Notes under the pieces: generated by a model
Databases searched by the model: none
The model's input: only the letters and a program-made list of their open reading frames with translations
What the model was told of the DNA's origin: nothing
Made by a program: the position numbers and the translations under genes
Shown here: positions 46,177 through 59,117 of the stretch, piece after piece
Position numbering within the stretch: the first letter of the stretch is position 1
Layout of the letters: each line of letters begins with the position of its first letter
Assembly (NCBI GenBank): GCA_019787685.1
Contig: JAHNUO010000018.1
Coordinates: forward strand, 124,001-188,000
Length of the DNA stretch: 64,000 nucleotides
DNA from: Chiua virens
Taxonomy: Eukaryota > Basidiomycota > Agaricomycetes > Boletales > Boletaceae
Direction: 5' to 3'

Positions 46177-47525
46177 TGCTGTGTCCGCAGGAGTGAACAC
46201 GTAGGGACCAGGGAGGTCCCCCCACATCCGGTCGGAAGGGCGTAATGTGACTGTCCGTTTTCGCCATTGTGAAAAGAAGCGAGCAAAGATGAGGAGCTGG
46301 CCATATCCGGCTCGCGGAGTTGAAAACGCTGGGCATTAGGACTCGTGGGTGGGCCCTGGTGAGGGGATGCTAGCGAGTGACAGTGGTGCATTGCTTCTTG
46401 GGCACGAAAGTTGGCAAAGATCTGATGCGAAAGTACCAAGCCGAGCAGTGCGGAAGGAAGAAACGCCAAGGGGCAACCTGATCAGCCCGCCAAGTTCTGT
46501 TTAGTCAGGATGGAGGGTTACGAGACGCTGAGACCAACGAGACGGCTCGGTTACGTGACGGTCCAGCCCCATCACGATAGTAGACCTGGTGAGTGGAGAT
46601 GGTGGATGTTGCAGTACCTGCTAATGCGACGAAAGCGGTGAGTAAAGCTGCCTGCGCATGTCACGCCACCTTAGGAACGTGCGTCGGAGGTATCGTCTTC
46701 TCAGCTACAGCACAGGATAACCCAATTTCACCTACTCTTGCGCAGTAGCGTGACTCGGAATGATTCAGTCAGCATGGTCGTGTGCTCTTCTCGTCGGGAT
46801 TCTTCCCATGCTTTGGGGTCAAGTCATCAAATTTGGCGCACCTCGATCTTTAGACTTGCTCGAATGGGGCAAGTCACCTTCGCCATAATAAGCAACATCA
46901 TACATGGCCCATCAGGCGTTGTCGAGAATGCGTGCGTATGGCGTGCTTCACAATCGCTGAGTGCTCCGAAGCCTCCGATGCGGAAATTTCGGCAGCTGGT
47001 TCAAGCTGTCTATGATATAGATTAAGATGAGACATTTAGGAGATCTACAGCGTCACGAGACTAGACTATTTTTCATTCCCTGCGCTCATGATCAGGATCG
47101 CGATAGTAACTTACTGGGTATGAAAGCAAGTATGGAAGGCATATCGCGTTTCAGAACGAACGTTCGCCATAGTTGGCAGTGTCATCACTTTCTCAATATC
47201 AGGATCCACGTGTGCCACAAGAGAATCGCGCCCATTCATTTTCCGTCGGAAATCGTACAATCTCATCAACGTTAGTAATACATTCAGGACCTTGTCCGCG
47301 AGGTCGTCGAAACATAACGGATCTAAGACATTAAAGTCAATATTCGACTCAACAGGGTCTATATATCATGAGGTCGGTTGCCAGGAGGAAAGAATGGGTC
47401 TCGATGGGGGAAAGGTGAGAACAGACCGAATGACAACGTCATTGCTGCTTGCACGCACAAGGTCGATGACGCGCTATCGACGAATACGAATAGATTCGAG
47501 CAATCACGCACCCAACATCAATATA
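46177..47525. other. Intergenic stretch; one coding-like fragment
   Basis: The upstream flank of the DUF6593-like gene and 3' flank of RVB1. On the minus strand, about 47110-47365 stays open and reads naturally (IDFNVLDPLCFDDLADKVLN, VLLTLMRLYDFRRKMNG, VAHVDPDIEKVMTLPTMANV) before a possible GTAAGT donor. It may be an exon or relic of an unrecognised gene; no start or family is seen. A plus-strand frame at 46738-47025 is not recognised. Confidence 0.35.
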
Positions 47526-49732
<2,207 letters not shown>

Positions 49733-52700
49733 ATGATGTCTCATCTTCCTTGCCGTTTCTTTAACACTCCAAGTGGTTGCAACCGTGGCAGCCAGTGTAA
49801 ATTTACACACTCATCCCCCAACAACAATTTTGATGCTTCCCGACCACTTTCTCCTACCCCTGATGCCTCCCGTCAGTCGCCGAGCGGCTCTCGTCCGAGT
49901 GGCACCGGGAATTTCCCTTCGAATCTTCCTCCTGGCACCTGCAGATTCTTTTGGGAGCAGGGTCGATGCAAGAGGGAATTCAATTGTCACTATAAACATG
50001 TGCAGAAACCAGATTTATCCCCTTCGTCCGCTAGGCCCACTACGATACAATCTACTGCCGTCTTGCAACGTGTAGCGCCGTTTCTGATGGAAGAAGGTTT
50101 GTCGAAAATGAGTGGCAGTGGGACGGATGGGTTTTTCTCTCAAGATTCCTCCTCCCTATGTCCCTCCGAAGCCCACAACGCGATCAAGCGGTTTCTTTCT
50201 GACAGTTTTAGGTTCAAAAGCACGTTTGAAGTATATGCTTTCGTGAAGCCTTTGAATAGCGCCACTGCGGGCGATATGCGTTGGGTACGACATGTGGATT
50301 TTCGTTACCGCCACCGGATACTGACTCGTCGGTTTAGACCCAAGAAGATGGCCAGGTAAGTTTTGGATCGTGATCATCATGATGCACAACGTTGATCGCA
50401 CATACGCGAACAGCTCTTTTTGCAAACCATGGCTTCCGTACGTATGTTTCGTGCCCTCAGAAAAGCTTTAGCTTACTTGATTTCGCTGCAGCAAAATGGT
50501 TTACACCGCTTGATAGATATCATACGGTGGCCGAAAGTATCTGCGCAGGCTGGGAACAGTCGCGAGGTACTCTCCTTCCAGCGGGGCACATTACCCATTT
50601 TACGTGTCAGTACATTCCTTATCTCATGGTTATTACTCGCTCATTTTTCGCAGTACCTGTCATCCGACTTCGTTATCAAGAGTACCCTCGTAACATCAGT
50701 GAAGTAAGAAGCCTGGTATAATTGACACTTGCAACTAACTAAGAGTCATTTAGTACTCTGTTTACAGAGGTGTTACTGAATCTGAAAGAGCTTGCCGACA
50801 CGATCGAAGTTGGCATGGATACTATTATGGCAAATGGTTCCTTTAGAGATCCTGGCGGGCCTGTGAGCCCGCCGCTACTCGGTGCTCAACTGCTTGTGTC
50901 TATTTCTGGTGTCTTGGATGAGTATGTGGATTTGACGTTGCCGCGAAATTCTCTGCATGCTAAGTGCAATCCATAGATGTCTCGTGCGATTCAAGAACGC
51001 CGTGGCCACGTATCCACGCCTCGCAACATTGGTCGCGAATCTCCGTGTCTGGTTCGTAAAGTGGATGACAGGGATTTGTTCTTCTCCACCGATATTCGAT
51101 AACCCATTCCAAAGTATCCCAGTTCCCGTTCGCGACCTTCTTCTTGGAACCCTTAGGGAAAAAGTGAACCGCCTTGAGTCTATTGTCAACCGCGAGCGTG
51201 AGAAGGAAGCACGTCCTAGTTCTCACAGGAATGCCTTCAGCGGTCTCAATGGTATCTCGAATGCAGGTGTTATTGCTGCGTTGCATAGCAACTACGATCC
51301 TCCTGGAGAACTACGTTTGGATGGACCCCGGCATGACAACGATTTTGTGGACATTCAAGAGATTCGCGTTGCCCCAACTCACCAAGAGTTGACGTGCCGA
51401 ACCCAACCATTTCTGCCGGCCAGTTTATTTGATGCACCACATCCTGCTCCAGCGGACTCTATGCAACGCTTGCTGGATGGCCAGTTTCGTTTGTTAAGAG
51501 AAGAGCTGACGTAAGTCCTTCGATTGTCATCTCCGTACGAAAAATCTAAACTTTGATTGTAGCGCACCCTTACGGAAGGCTGTGCAATTTGTACAAGACG
51601 ATTTGAATGATTTGGATCAGCGGAAAACGAGATTAGCCGAGATTCTTCGGAAAGGTGGAGGAAAATACCACGGAGCGGCTGACAGCCGCGAATCACTGAT
51701 GTTCAACGTCTACACTGACGTCTCCTTCACGGCCTTGGGTCCTGATCGCCGCCGGGGGATATCCGTAAGCCTGACCTTTGAGACGCCTCCAGGCAGAGCT
51801 CGTGCTACGCAGGGCGGGGCACGTACTGCATTCTGGAAGGGGATGAGTGGTAAACGACTTGTTACCGGCGGGCTCGTCGCTCTCGTTTGGCAGACAAACC
51901 GGGAGATATCAGTCCATCTTGGCACCATTTCAAGTTCGCTCGATGACTTGACCAGATACGTTCAAAGCGATGGGAATCGCGTCAAGATTCAGGTCGTCTT
52001 CTTCGACAGCGACGTGGAATTACGCATCCTCTCCCAACTGAGGACCGGACGTTCTTCATCCAGTGGCATCAGGGTGCTCGTAGAATCGCCTGTCATGTTC
52101 GAATCCATCCGTCCATTCCTGGAAGCACTCAAAACGGTGCCCGAGAATATACCTTTCTCTCGATATCTCGTATTTCATCCGCCCAGTTATTTAAAGACCT
52201 GTGCAATCGACCCTCCAAAGTATGCACGACTTCCAGGGTTCAGCTTCGACTTGTCGTCCTTGTTTAACCCCGAAGCCGAGGTGGACGAGCTGCGGATGTC
52301 TGTTTCCGACCAGAGCTCGATCGACCGTGCCCAAGCTGAGCTGTGCCGAGCTAGTCGCCTCGATCCAAGCCAGGCTGATGCTGTTATCGCAGCGTTGACA
52401 CGAGAACTTGTGCTGATACAGGGGTGAGTCATGAGTCAGTGGCGGTATTATTTCAGCCGTTAACATCCCACTTAGGCCACCCGGCACCGGAAAGGTAATA
52501 AGCTTCAACCTTGAACGAACTTGTAAATTGACGAGACATATTTTCCCAGAGTTACACCGGAGTTGAGCTCCTGCGTGTGCTCATTGCTAATCACGTCCGA
52601 CCAGTCCTCATGATCGCATTCACCAATCATGCACTAGATCACATGCTTTGTTCTGTTCTTGACGCGGGGATCACCACCAATTTCATTCGCCTGGGCTCCC

Positions 52701-55700
52701 GTTCATCAGACGAGCGCATCTCCCAGTATTCGATCGAAACACGGGAGATGGTCGCAGGACAATCTCGTCTTCATTCCTCACTTAGTGCGAAATACCACGA
52801 ACTACAGGACGTGGGAAAGGAGATCTCTCAATTGATCAAGCACATATGTGAGATGGATCTCGAATCTGACTCTTCGGAAATCGTCAAGTATCTCGAACTA
52901 TTCCACCCTGAACACCACGCCATGCTATCTGAATCATCTTCGTGGATTGGTGTCGCCAAGAGCCTTTCTCAAGACGATCCTGAATCTGGAGAAGAGTGGA
53001 AAGTACAGGGTGCCAAGGGCCAAGTTTATACAGAGGATACTTCCCTGTATGCGTTCTGGAAGAACTCTGGGGATTTGGCATTTTTAGAGATGATCATGAA
53101 ACCACGCGCGCCCTCCCAAATTAGCACTTTGCCGACTGACCCTGCTGGCCCCGGGCCTTCCTCTCGTCCCAACCGTTTCGAGTTCCTGCCAACCGAGGTT
53201 ACAGAGGATAACGAGGACACAGATACTTCCGGCGAAGATTCGGATGACGAGTCGGATGAAAATGGGTTCGACGAGTCGCAACCTGAGAAGATCTGGATGA
53301 CTGCTGAATTTCTTCCCATTCTAGGTTCAGACGTCGAGTCTCAAACAGAAAAAGCCCCTGTTCCTGTTCCCCCGATCGAGTCCCCCACTCCACCTTCATC
53401 TCCTGTCGCAGACGCGGCAAGCCCTTACTCTGCTTACGTTAACGATGCGGTCGGATTTTTCACAGCGCTTGGCGAAGACGGTGTACCAACGGCGCCTTCT
53501 GGCAATCGGACATTGGAGGCGCTGTTAGATGATGGCGACGTCTGGAATATGAGTCACCATGAGCGGCAGATACTCCACACGCATTGGATTGCCGAGGCAC
53601 GCGCAAATGTACAAAAGAATCAACAGGACGAGTTTGACCGTCTGAGAAAGAAGCACGCAGAAAGGGTCCAAGAGCACAGTGAGATAAAAGAAGAGGTGAG
53701 TTGCGCGGAACTCAGGGATGGTTGCTTCTCTGAACGTATGTAGGTCCGACGCGATCTGTTGAAGAACGTGGACATCATTGGATGCACTACGACAGGTGCA
53801 GCCAAGCTTGGAACGCTTCTGAAGGTCCGTAGTAGTAGATCCTGCAAACCACGTTGTACCTAATGTTCATCCCCTATAGTCACTCTCTCCGAAGGTGTTA
53901 ATGGTCGAGGAAGCCGGGCAAGTACTCGAGGCCCATGTGTTAGGGAGCCTCGTACCGTCTGTAGAACACCTCATCCTCATCGGTGACCCCCTTCAACTGC
54001 GTCCAACATTGAATAACTTCTGTAAGTCTGATATGACATAGAGCTACAATGCTTGACTTTGCATTCTAGCGCTCTCTATGGACCACTCACGTGGCAGGCA
54101 ATTATATCGCTTTGACATGTCACTTATGGAGCGGTTGGCGGTGGCTGGTTTACCTATGTCTCGGATAGATGTCCAAAGGCGCATGCGCCCCACAATATCC
54201 AGTCTTATAAGGTGAGTGGCAAAATGTTCATAAGGATTGCTCGACAAGCAAAAAATGGCTAGGAATACGCTGTACGAGGGACTCCTGGATCACGACCTGG
54301 TCCAGTCTTATCCCGACGTCCGTGGTATGGTGAAGAATGTCTTCTTTGTCACCCATAACCACAAGGAAAATGGTGGGGCTGACGATACGGAGAGCAGGTA
54401 CAACAAATACGAGGTGAGAGTACAGCCCACATTTGACGTACGTGTCTCATGGAAATAAAGGTCGAAATGATCCGGGATCTCGTGCTCTACCTCCTCAGGT
54501 AAGTGGGCGACTTCATTTTCACGAGAATCCTTATTCACCATCTTCTAGACAGGGATGCTACTCTTCAGAGGGCGACATCGTGGTTTTGTGTGCATATTTA
54601 GGTCAACTTGCCCGACTCAGGGATGCATTGGGGAGTGAGGTCGCAGTTGTGATTGACGAACGCGATCAAGCGGCTCTCGACGATCGCGAAGCCGAACAGG
54701 AGGAAGCTACAGACGCTGTTGCTGGTGGGTCCATCCAGCATGTCCAAGTGACGAGCCGTGTATGTCGTGTTCTATTCTCGATCAGTCTCGCTTGTTTCTG
54801 AGCATGCTACCTTCTAGGTCCGGTTACGAACAGTCGACAATTATCAAGGCGAGGAAGGGAAGGTAGGCAGTTTTCGAGTGAATTTCTTGGTCCACTTTTT
54901 GGTTAACATCCACCAAGATCGTTATTCTTTCACTCGTTCGAAATTCTGGTGGCGCTGATGACGAGGTGGAAATGCAAACTGTGTCTCAGCATACTAGAGT
55001 GAATATTGGATTCCTCAAAGTACGTGCTGACTACAGTCTGAGTACAGTGGGTTGACATCGGCTTTTTGCTTTCTAGTCTGAGAATCGTACTAATGGTAGC
55101 TATTCCGTGTCTCTGCGTGTTCGCCCACTCACCTTTCCACAGTTGCACTGTCCCGAGCCCGCGAAGGTCTCTACATTTTTGGAAATGCTGAGAACTTGTC
55201 GTCAAAAAGTTCCATGTGGCGTTCAATTCTCGAGGAACTCGATGCACAGGATGCCCTTGGTCCAGCGCTACCTGTAGCGTGCCACCAACATCCTGACAAG
55301 GAAGAGTTTGTCTCGCGTCCAGGACAACTTTCCCGAATCGCACCAGATGGTAGGTTGTATCAAGGCCGAAGATCCTATGTAACTAATGATCCTCGCAGGT
55401 GGCTGTATGGAACAGTGCGACACACTCTTGAAGTGTGGGCACCTCTGTCCGTTCAAGGTACGAATCGTGTTCCTTTCTTTCGGTCCCCAGTTTACCCGAT
55501 CTTGGAATTCTAGTGTCACTGCGACGATCCTAAACATCTTGCTGTCGTTTGTACCAAACCGTGCCGAAGGCTTTGCCACCGCGATCACCCCTGCAGAAAG
55601 GACTGCAACGTGCCATGCGGTAACTGTACATTCCCAATTCCAAATGTTCAGTTGCCGTGCGGACACTTCAAAACCTCCGTACCATGGTATGTTCCTGGGC

Positions 55701-58163
55701 GCCTTTACCGTTACGTTTGGCTAAATAAACGACGCTAGCTACCAATTGGACATGCTGGGCAATGTTCGTTGCGATGAAGAGGTGGTGAAACAATTACCAA
55801 GCTGTGAACATTCCGCCCCTATGCCTTGTTCTCAGGATCCCGAGGATTATCGCTGTCGGGCTCGATGTGCAGAGCTGATGACGTGCTGTGGCAAAGCTTG
55901 CAGCGCATTGTGTGATGATTGTCAAGCGGTCAATACCGATACCGAGCGGACCAAACATACTTCTCACCCGTGCCAAAAGTCTCTCTATTGCGAGCATACT
56001 TGTCAAGAACCATGCTCTGAAGGGCACGAGCATACCACCCGCTGCAAGCACAAGTGCCGACAGGTTTGCCCTCACGCACAATGCAAACGTCCGTGCCATG
56101 TTCCGTGCGCGCCGTGCAAACAACCCTGCACATGGTAAGCAGTTTTCCCGGCCCAATCACACCAATACTGTGTTGACTCATTACTCTCCAGGTCATGTGC
56201 TCATTATACTTGTCCAGTTCCTTGCGGCTCCGTGAGTGATAACATCTCAAGGGTATCCTCTAATCTTTACATGGTCCACGGCAGGTTTGTGCTCGTCTGC
56301 CATGCGATCGACGCTGTGAGAAGCTTCTTCAGTGCGGCCACAGATGCCCTTCAGGTGAGGTTTTTAACTTATTTTTTATTCTAGTGGCTCATTCCCGCTA
56401 GTGTGTGGCGAGGATTGTACCATCCAAGTCTGTCCACTGTGCGTCTCCGAAGACAAACAGATGCAAGTGGCGGACCTTATCCTGCAACGCACTTTGGGGG
56501 ATATCGATCCCGACTTCGAGTCTTTGGATGAACTCTTGATCACGATTCCATCCTGCCGTCACACATTTACTGTCGAGACGCTTGACGGACACTGCGGCAT
56601 GACAGACTTTTATAGCTGTGGGGAGCACGGGAGATGGTTGGGTCTACTGACCCCGAACGGATTTAGACGACCCCCGACGTGTCCTACCTGCCGTGCGGAA
56701 ATCACGGCGCTTCGCTACGGACGCGTAGTCAAGCGAGCGGCTTTAGACATTTTGGAGCGAAATGTCGCAGCTCAAATGTCGCAGTCTCTCGTAAAGGTTC
56801 AGTCGCTTGTCGAGTCTGTAACCATTGGCTCAAAAAAGGATCAATTGGCGACCGCCGCGGCTACCATTGACCTGAAGTTCAAGGACAAAACGAACGAGAA
56901 GAAGAAAAATGCCCAAAGCAAAGCTCGAAATAGCGCACTGAGTGCGACGGCTCGGAAAGAGCTGCCCATCTCAGACCGGGATATTAATTTCGCAAATACG
57001 GACATCGTTTCCGTAGACACTTCCGTGACGGACGTCTGGCGTAAAGCGATGCATGAGCTCCTCGCTGCTTACCGACAAGCCGTGCAAGTCGCCGAGACAC
57101 GCTCGGCGCACACGCAAGCATGGGAAGCCGCATTGTCTTGTCTGCACGAGCGCGAAGTCAACGCGATTCTCAACAACCCTGGCCCATCATCTATAGATCC
57201 CATGACCCATGCGATGCGTGTTGCAAAATACAACATCGGCCAACCACGTCCTCTTGCTGACCGAAGATTCCTGGTGGAAGCTATCTGGTTAACCCTTCAC
57301 ATCCGGCTAACACTGGCCACACTGACGATAGAATGGATCGACGCCATCAGCAAACGTACCGGCAATGGCATCAAGAGCTCCCAACAGTTGAATTGGGCGA
57401 CCTACGTCGAATTTCTGTTCTCGAGCTGCTCTCGAGATGCTGACGTTGCCTTCGATGTCGCAAATGACTCCGAATCCCATCGTCAAATCTCGAAAACAGC
57501 CGCATATCAAATGAGGATTTCTTTAGAGGAATTCCGATTTGATATGATAATGTGCAAGATGACGGGCAACTTTAAAGAACAGGTTCATAGGGACACTCTG
57601 GCGGCACGTGCGTCAACGCTTCGCGAGAACGCAGCCATGAAGCTGAAGACGACCATCCGGGACCACCAAGACAAGAAAAGGAGTGCTGAAGAGATGGTAT
57701 GGTTGCAGACCAATTTTTCGAGCGTCGCACACGACATTTTGGAGGAGTGGGAGAAGATAGAACGTTCGATTCGGATGGACACATTTTACGAGCCTGTGTC
57801 GTTGGAGGAGCGTATCGCCATCGTCAAAGCGTTCAATTTCGGTGAGAGAATAGTCACTCGTCTCGGAATGGCGACTCATTGGAAACTGATCGATCAGCAC
57901 ATGCGGGACATTATTACAACTGCCCGAACGGCCATACCTTTGTGATCACCGAGGTACGTTGAGGTGTGCTTTCTGCGTGTAATGTGCTTACTATCTTCGT
58001 ACAGTGTGGAGGCGCTATGCAAGTTGGGAGGTGTCCGGAGTGTGACGCACCCATTGGAGGGTCTTCTCATCACCTGAATCCATCCAACACGCGCAGTTCA
58101 GAGTTTGAGGACTTGGCGAGACAGGGTGGAGCGACGCAAACACTATGGGGAGCACCGTGGTGA
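49733..58163 (+). CDS. ZNFX1-like SF1 helicase: two CCCH fingers, helicase, NFX1 fingers, RZ finger (copy 1)
   Basis: A very large multi-exon gene. Two N-terminal CCCH fingers (C-x8-C-x5-C-x3-H; CRFFNTPSGCNRGSQCKFTH and CRFFWEQGRCKREFNCHYKH) should bind RNA. A ZNFX1-type armadillo-like region follows (QNGLHRLIDIIRWPKVSAQA, RFKNAVATYPRLATLVANLR). The Walker A PPGTGK is a 19-base exon (52476-52494). Helicase motifs continue with FTNHALDHML, VEEAGQ (near 53905), LIGDPLQLRP, QRRMRP, VDNYQGEEGKIVILSLVR and NVALSRAREGLYIFG. A long acidic Glu/Asp/Ser-rich insert separates motifs Ia and II (near 53190-53290). A Cys/His-rich NFX1-finger array (about 55330-56420), a RING-like CPTCRAEI and a helical region precede the RZ finger (GHYYNCPNGHTFVITE, then CGGAMQVGRCPECDAPIGGS). 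Introns 57842-57897 and 57954-58004 restore the RZ frame. Relatives act in RNA surveillance: ZNFX1 in animal antiviral defence and small-RNA inheritance, Hrr1 in fission-yeast RNAi. The role here is inferred. Confidence 0.88.
52476..52494 (+). other. 19-base micro-exon encoding Walker A of copy 1
   Basis: The exon G-CCA-CCC-GGC-ACC-GGA-AAG completes a Gly codon and encodes PPGTGK. It lies between a GTGAGT donor at 52424 with AG at 52474-52475 and a GTAATA donor at 52495 with acceptor at 52547-52549. Copy 2 has the same exon at 61787-61805. Confidence 0.8.
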
Positions 58164-59117
58164 TTCTCTGATGAAATGAGTTTTGGGGTATGTTTTACTA
58201 TTATTGGTCTTGTTCAATTGCTATGCCAGGCAGTGTACAAAAAGTGTAGTGCCAACCAGACGAGCATGATTATGTAATTGATTTATATATGTTTGTGATG
58301 CATGATCCGACGTCATTACTGACATAGTACAATGTGAATTAAACCAGACAGCACCATACTTTCCAACTTCCAACTTCCAAGTTAGCTTCAGATTCAGACC
58401 GTACCTGCCATACCCTCGGACCCGCAGAAAGTCGACATCCTGATCGTTAAATCCCAACCACGGTATGTGGTACAAGTGCACACTGATATCATCACTAGGC
58501 TGTCAGGAGTAGTGCCAATGGTGCAGTACTCTGGGTGTTACTCAGATATATTCGCATGGCTCATCGACCCCTGGTGGCTTCGCACGACAACACACTCTTA
58601 CGGAGGATTGGCAGTATTGCGATGGCAGACATCTTGGATCTGTCGTTCGCCAAACCTAGAGAAAGCTGGACCTGGGTGTGGGTGAAGGTAAGGAGAGGAA
58701 GTCCATCATTGCTTAGGGCGTGTCAGCTATGATTTTCTGCACATTCGCTATTCAACTTGAAAAACAGCCAAGGGCCGTGGTGTTGGTGTCAGTGGTGACT
58801 GGCAGTCGCAGTTTCTTTTAACCAACTTGAAGTTGTTCGATGCTCATGTTCAATTTCGAATTCCGCGATAGTATAAACCTTGTCGAGCCTGAGAGTCGAA
58901 GTTCATATGACCAGCGCTGCAGCATGCCAGTGAGTCGCCGTGCCTCTGAATCTTAATCCTGACTCAGATGAATAGGAGTCCTTATCTTCAGGTTGCTAAT
59001 AGCTTTCCTAATTTAAACCGCGGTCAGATTCATGCAAGTATGAATCACTTACATAACCTGAGATAAGCATATGGTATATAAAGGCAGTGCCCACGTTCAT
59101 GTGCACCAGATTTCGCA
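58164..59117. other. Spacer between the tandem helicase genes; promoter of copy 2
   Basis: It contains the 3' flank of copy 1 and the promoter of copy 2. No other gene is recognised; the short open frames at 58221-58481 (-) and 58467-58732 (+) have no similarity. The copied unit appears to begin close to the promoter, since TATA box, spacing and first exon match copy 1. Confidence 0.5.
59075..59083 (+). promoter_or_regulatory. TATA box of ZNFX1-like gene copy 2
   Basis: TATATAAAG, ending about 35 bases before the ATG at 59118, in the same position as the box of copy 1. Confidence 0.55.

Noticed and set aside
46088..46469. Minus-strand frames upstream of the DUF6593-like gene
   Set aside because: A TATA box lies inside them, so they are more likely promoter and leader.
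57898..57945. Apparent end of copy 1 coding at the stop after TARTAIPL
   Set aside because: A GTGAGA...CAG intron at 57842-57897 changes the frame and yields the RZ finger GHYYNCPNGHTFVITE, so the stop is in the wrong frame.
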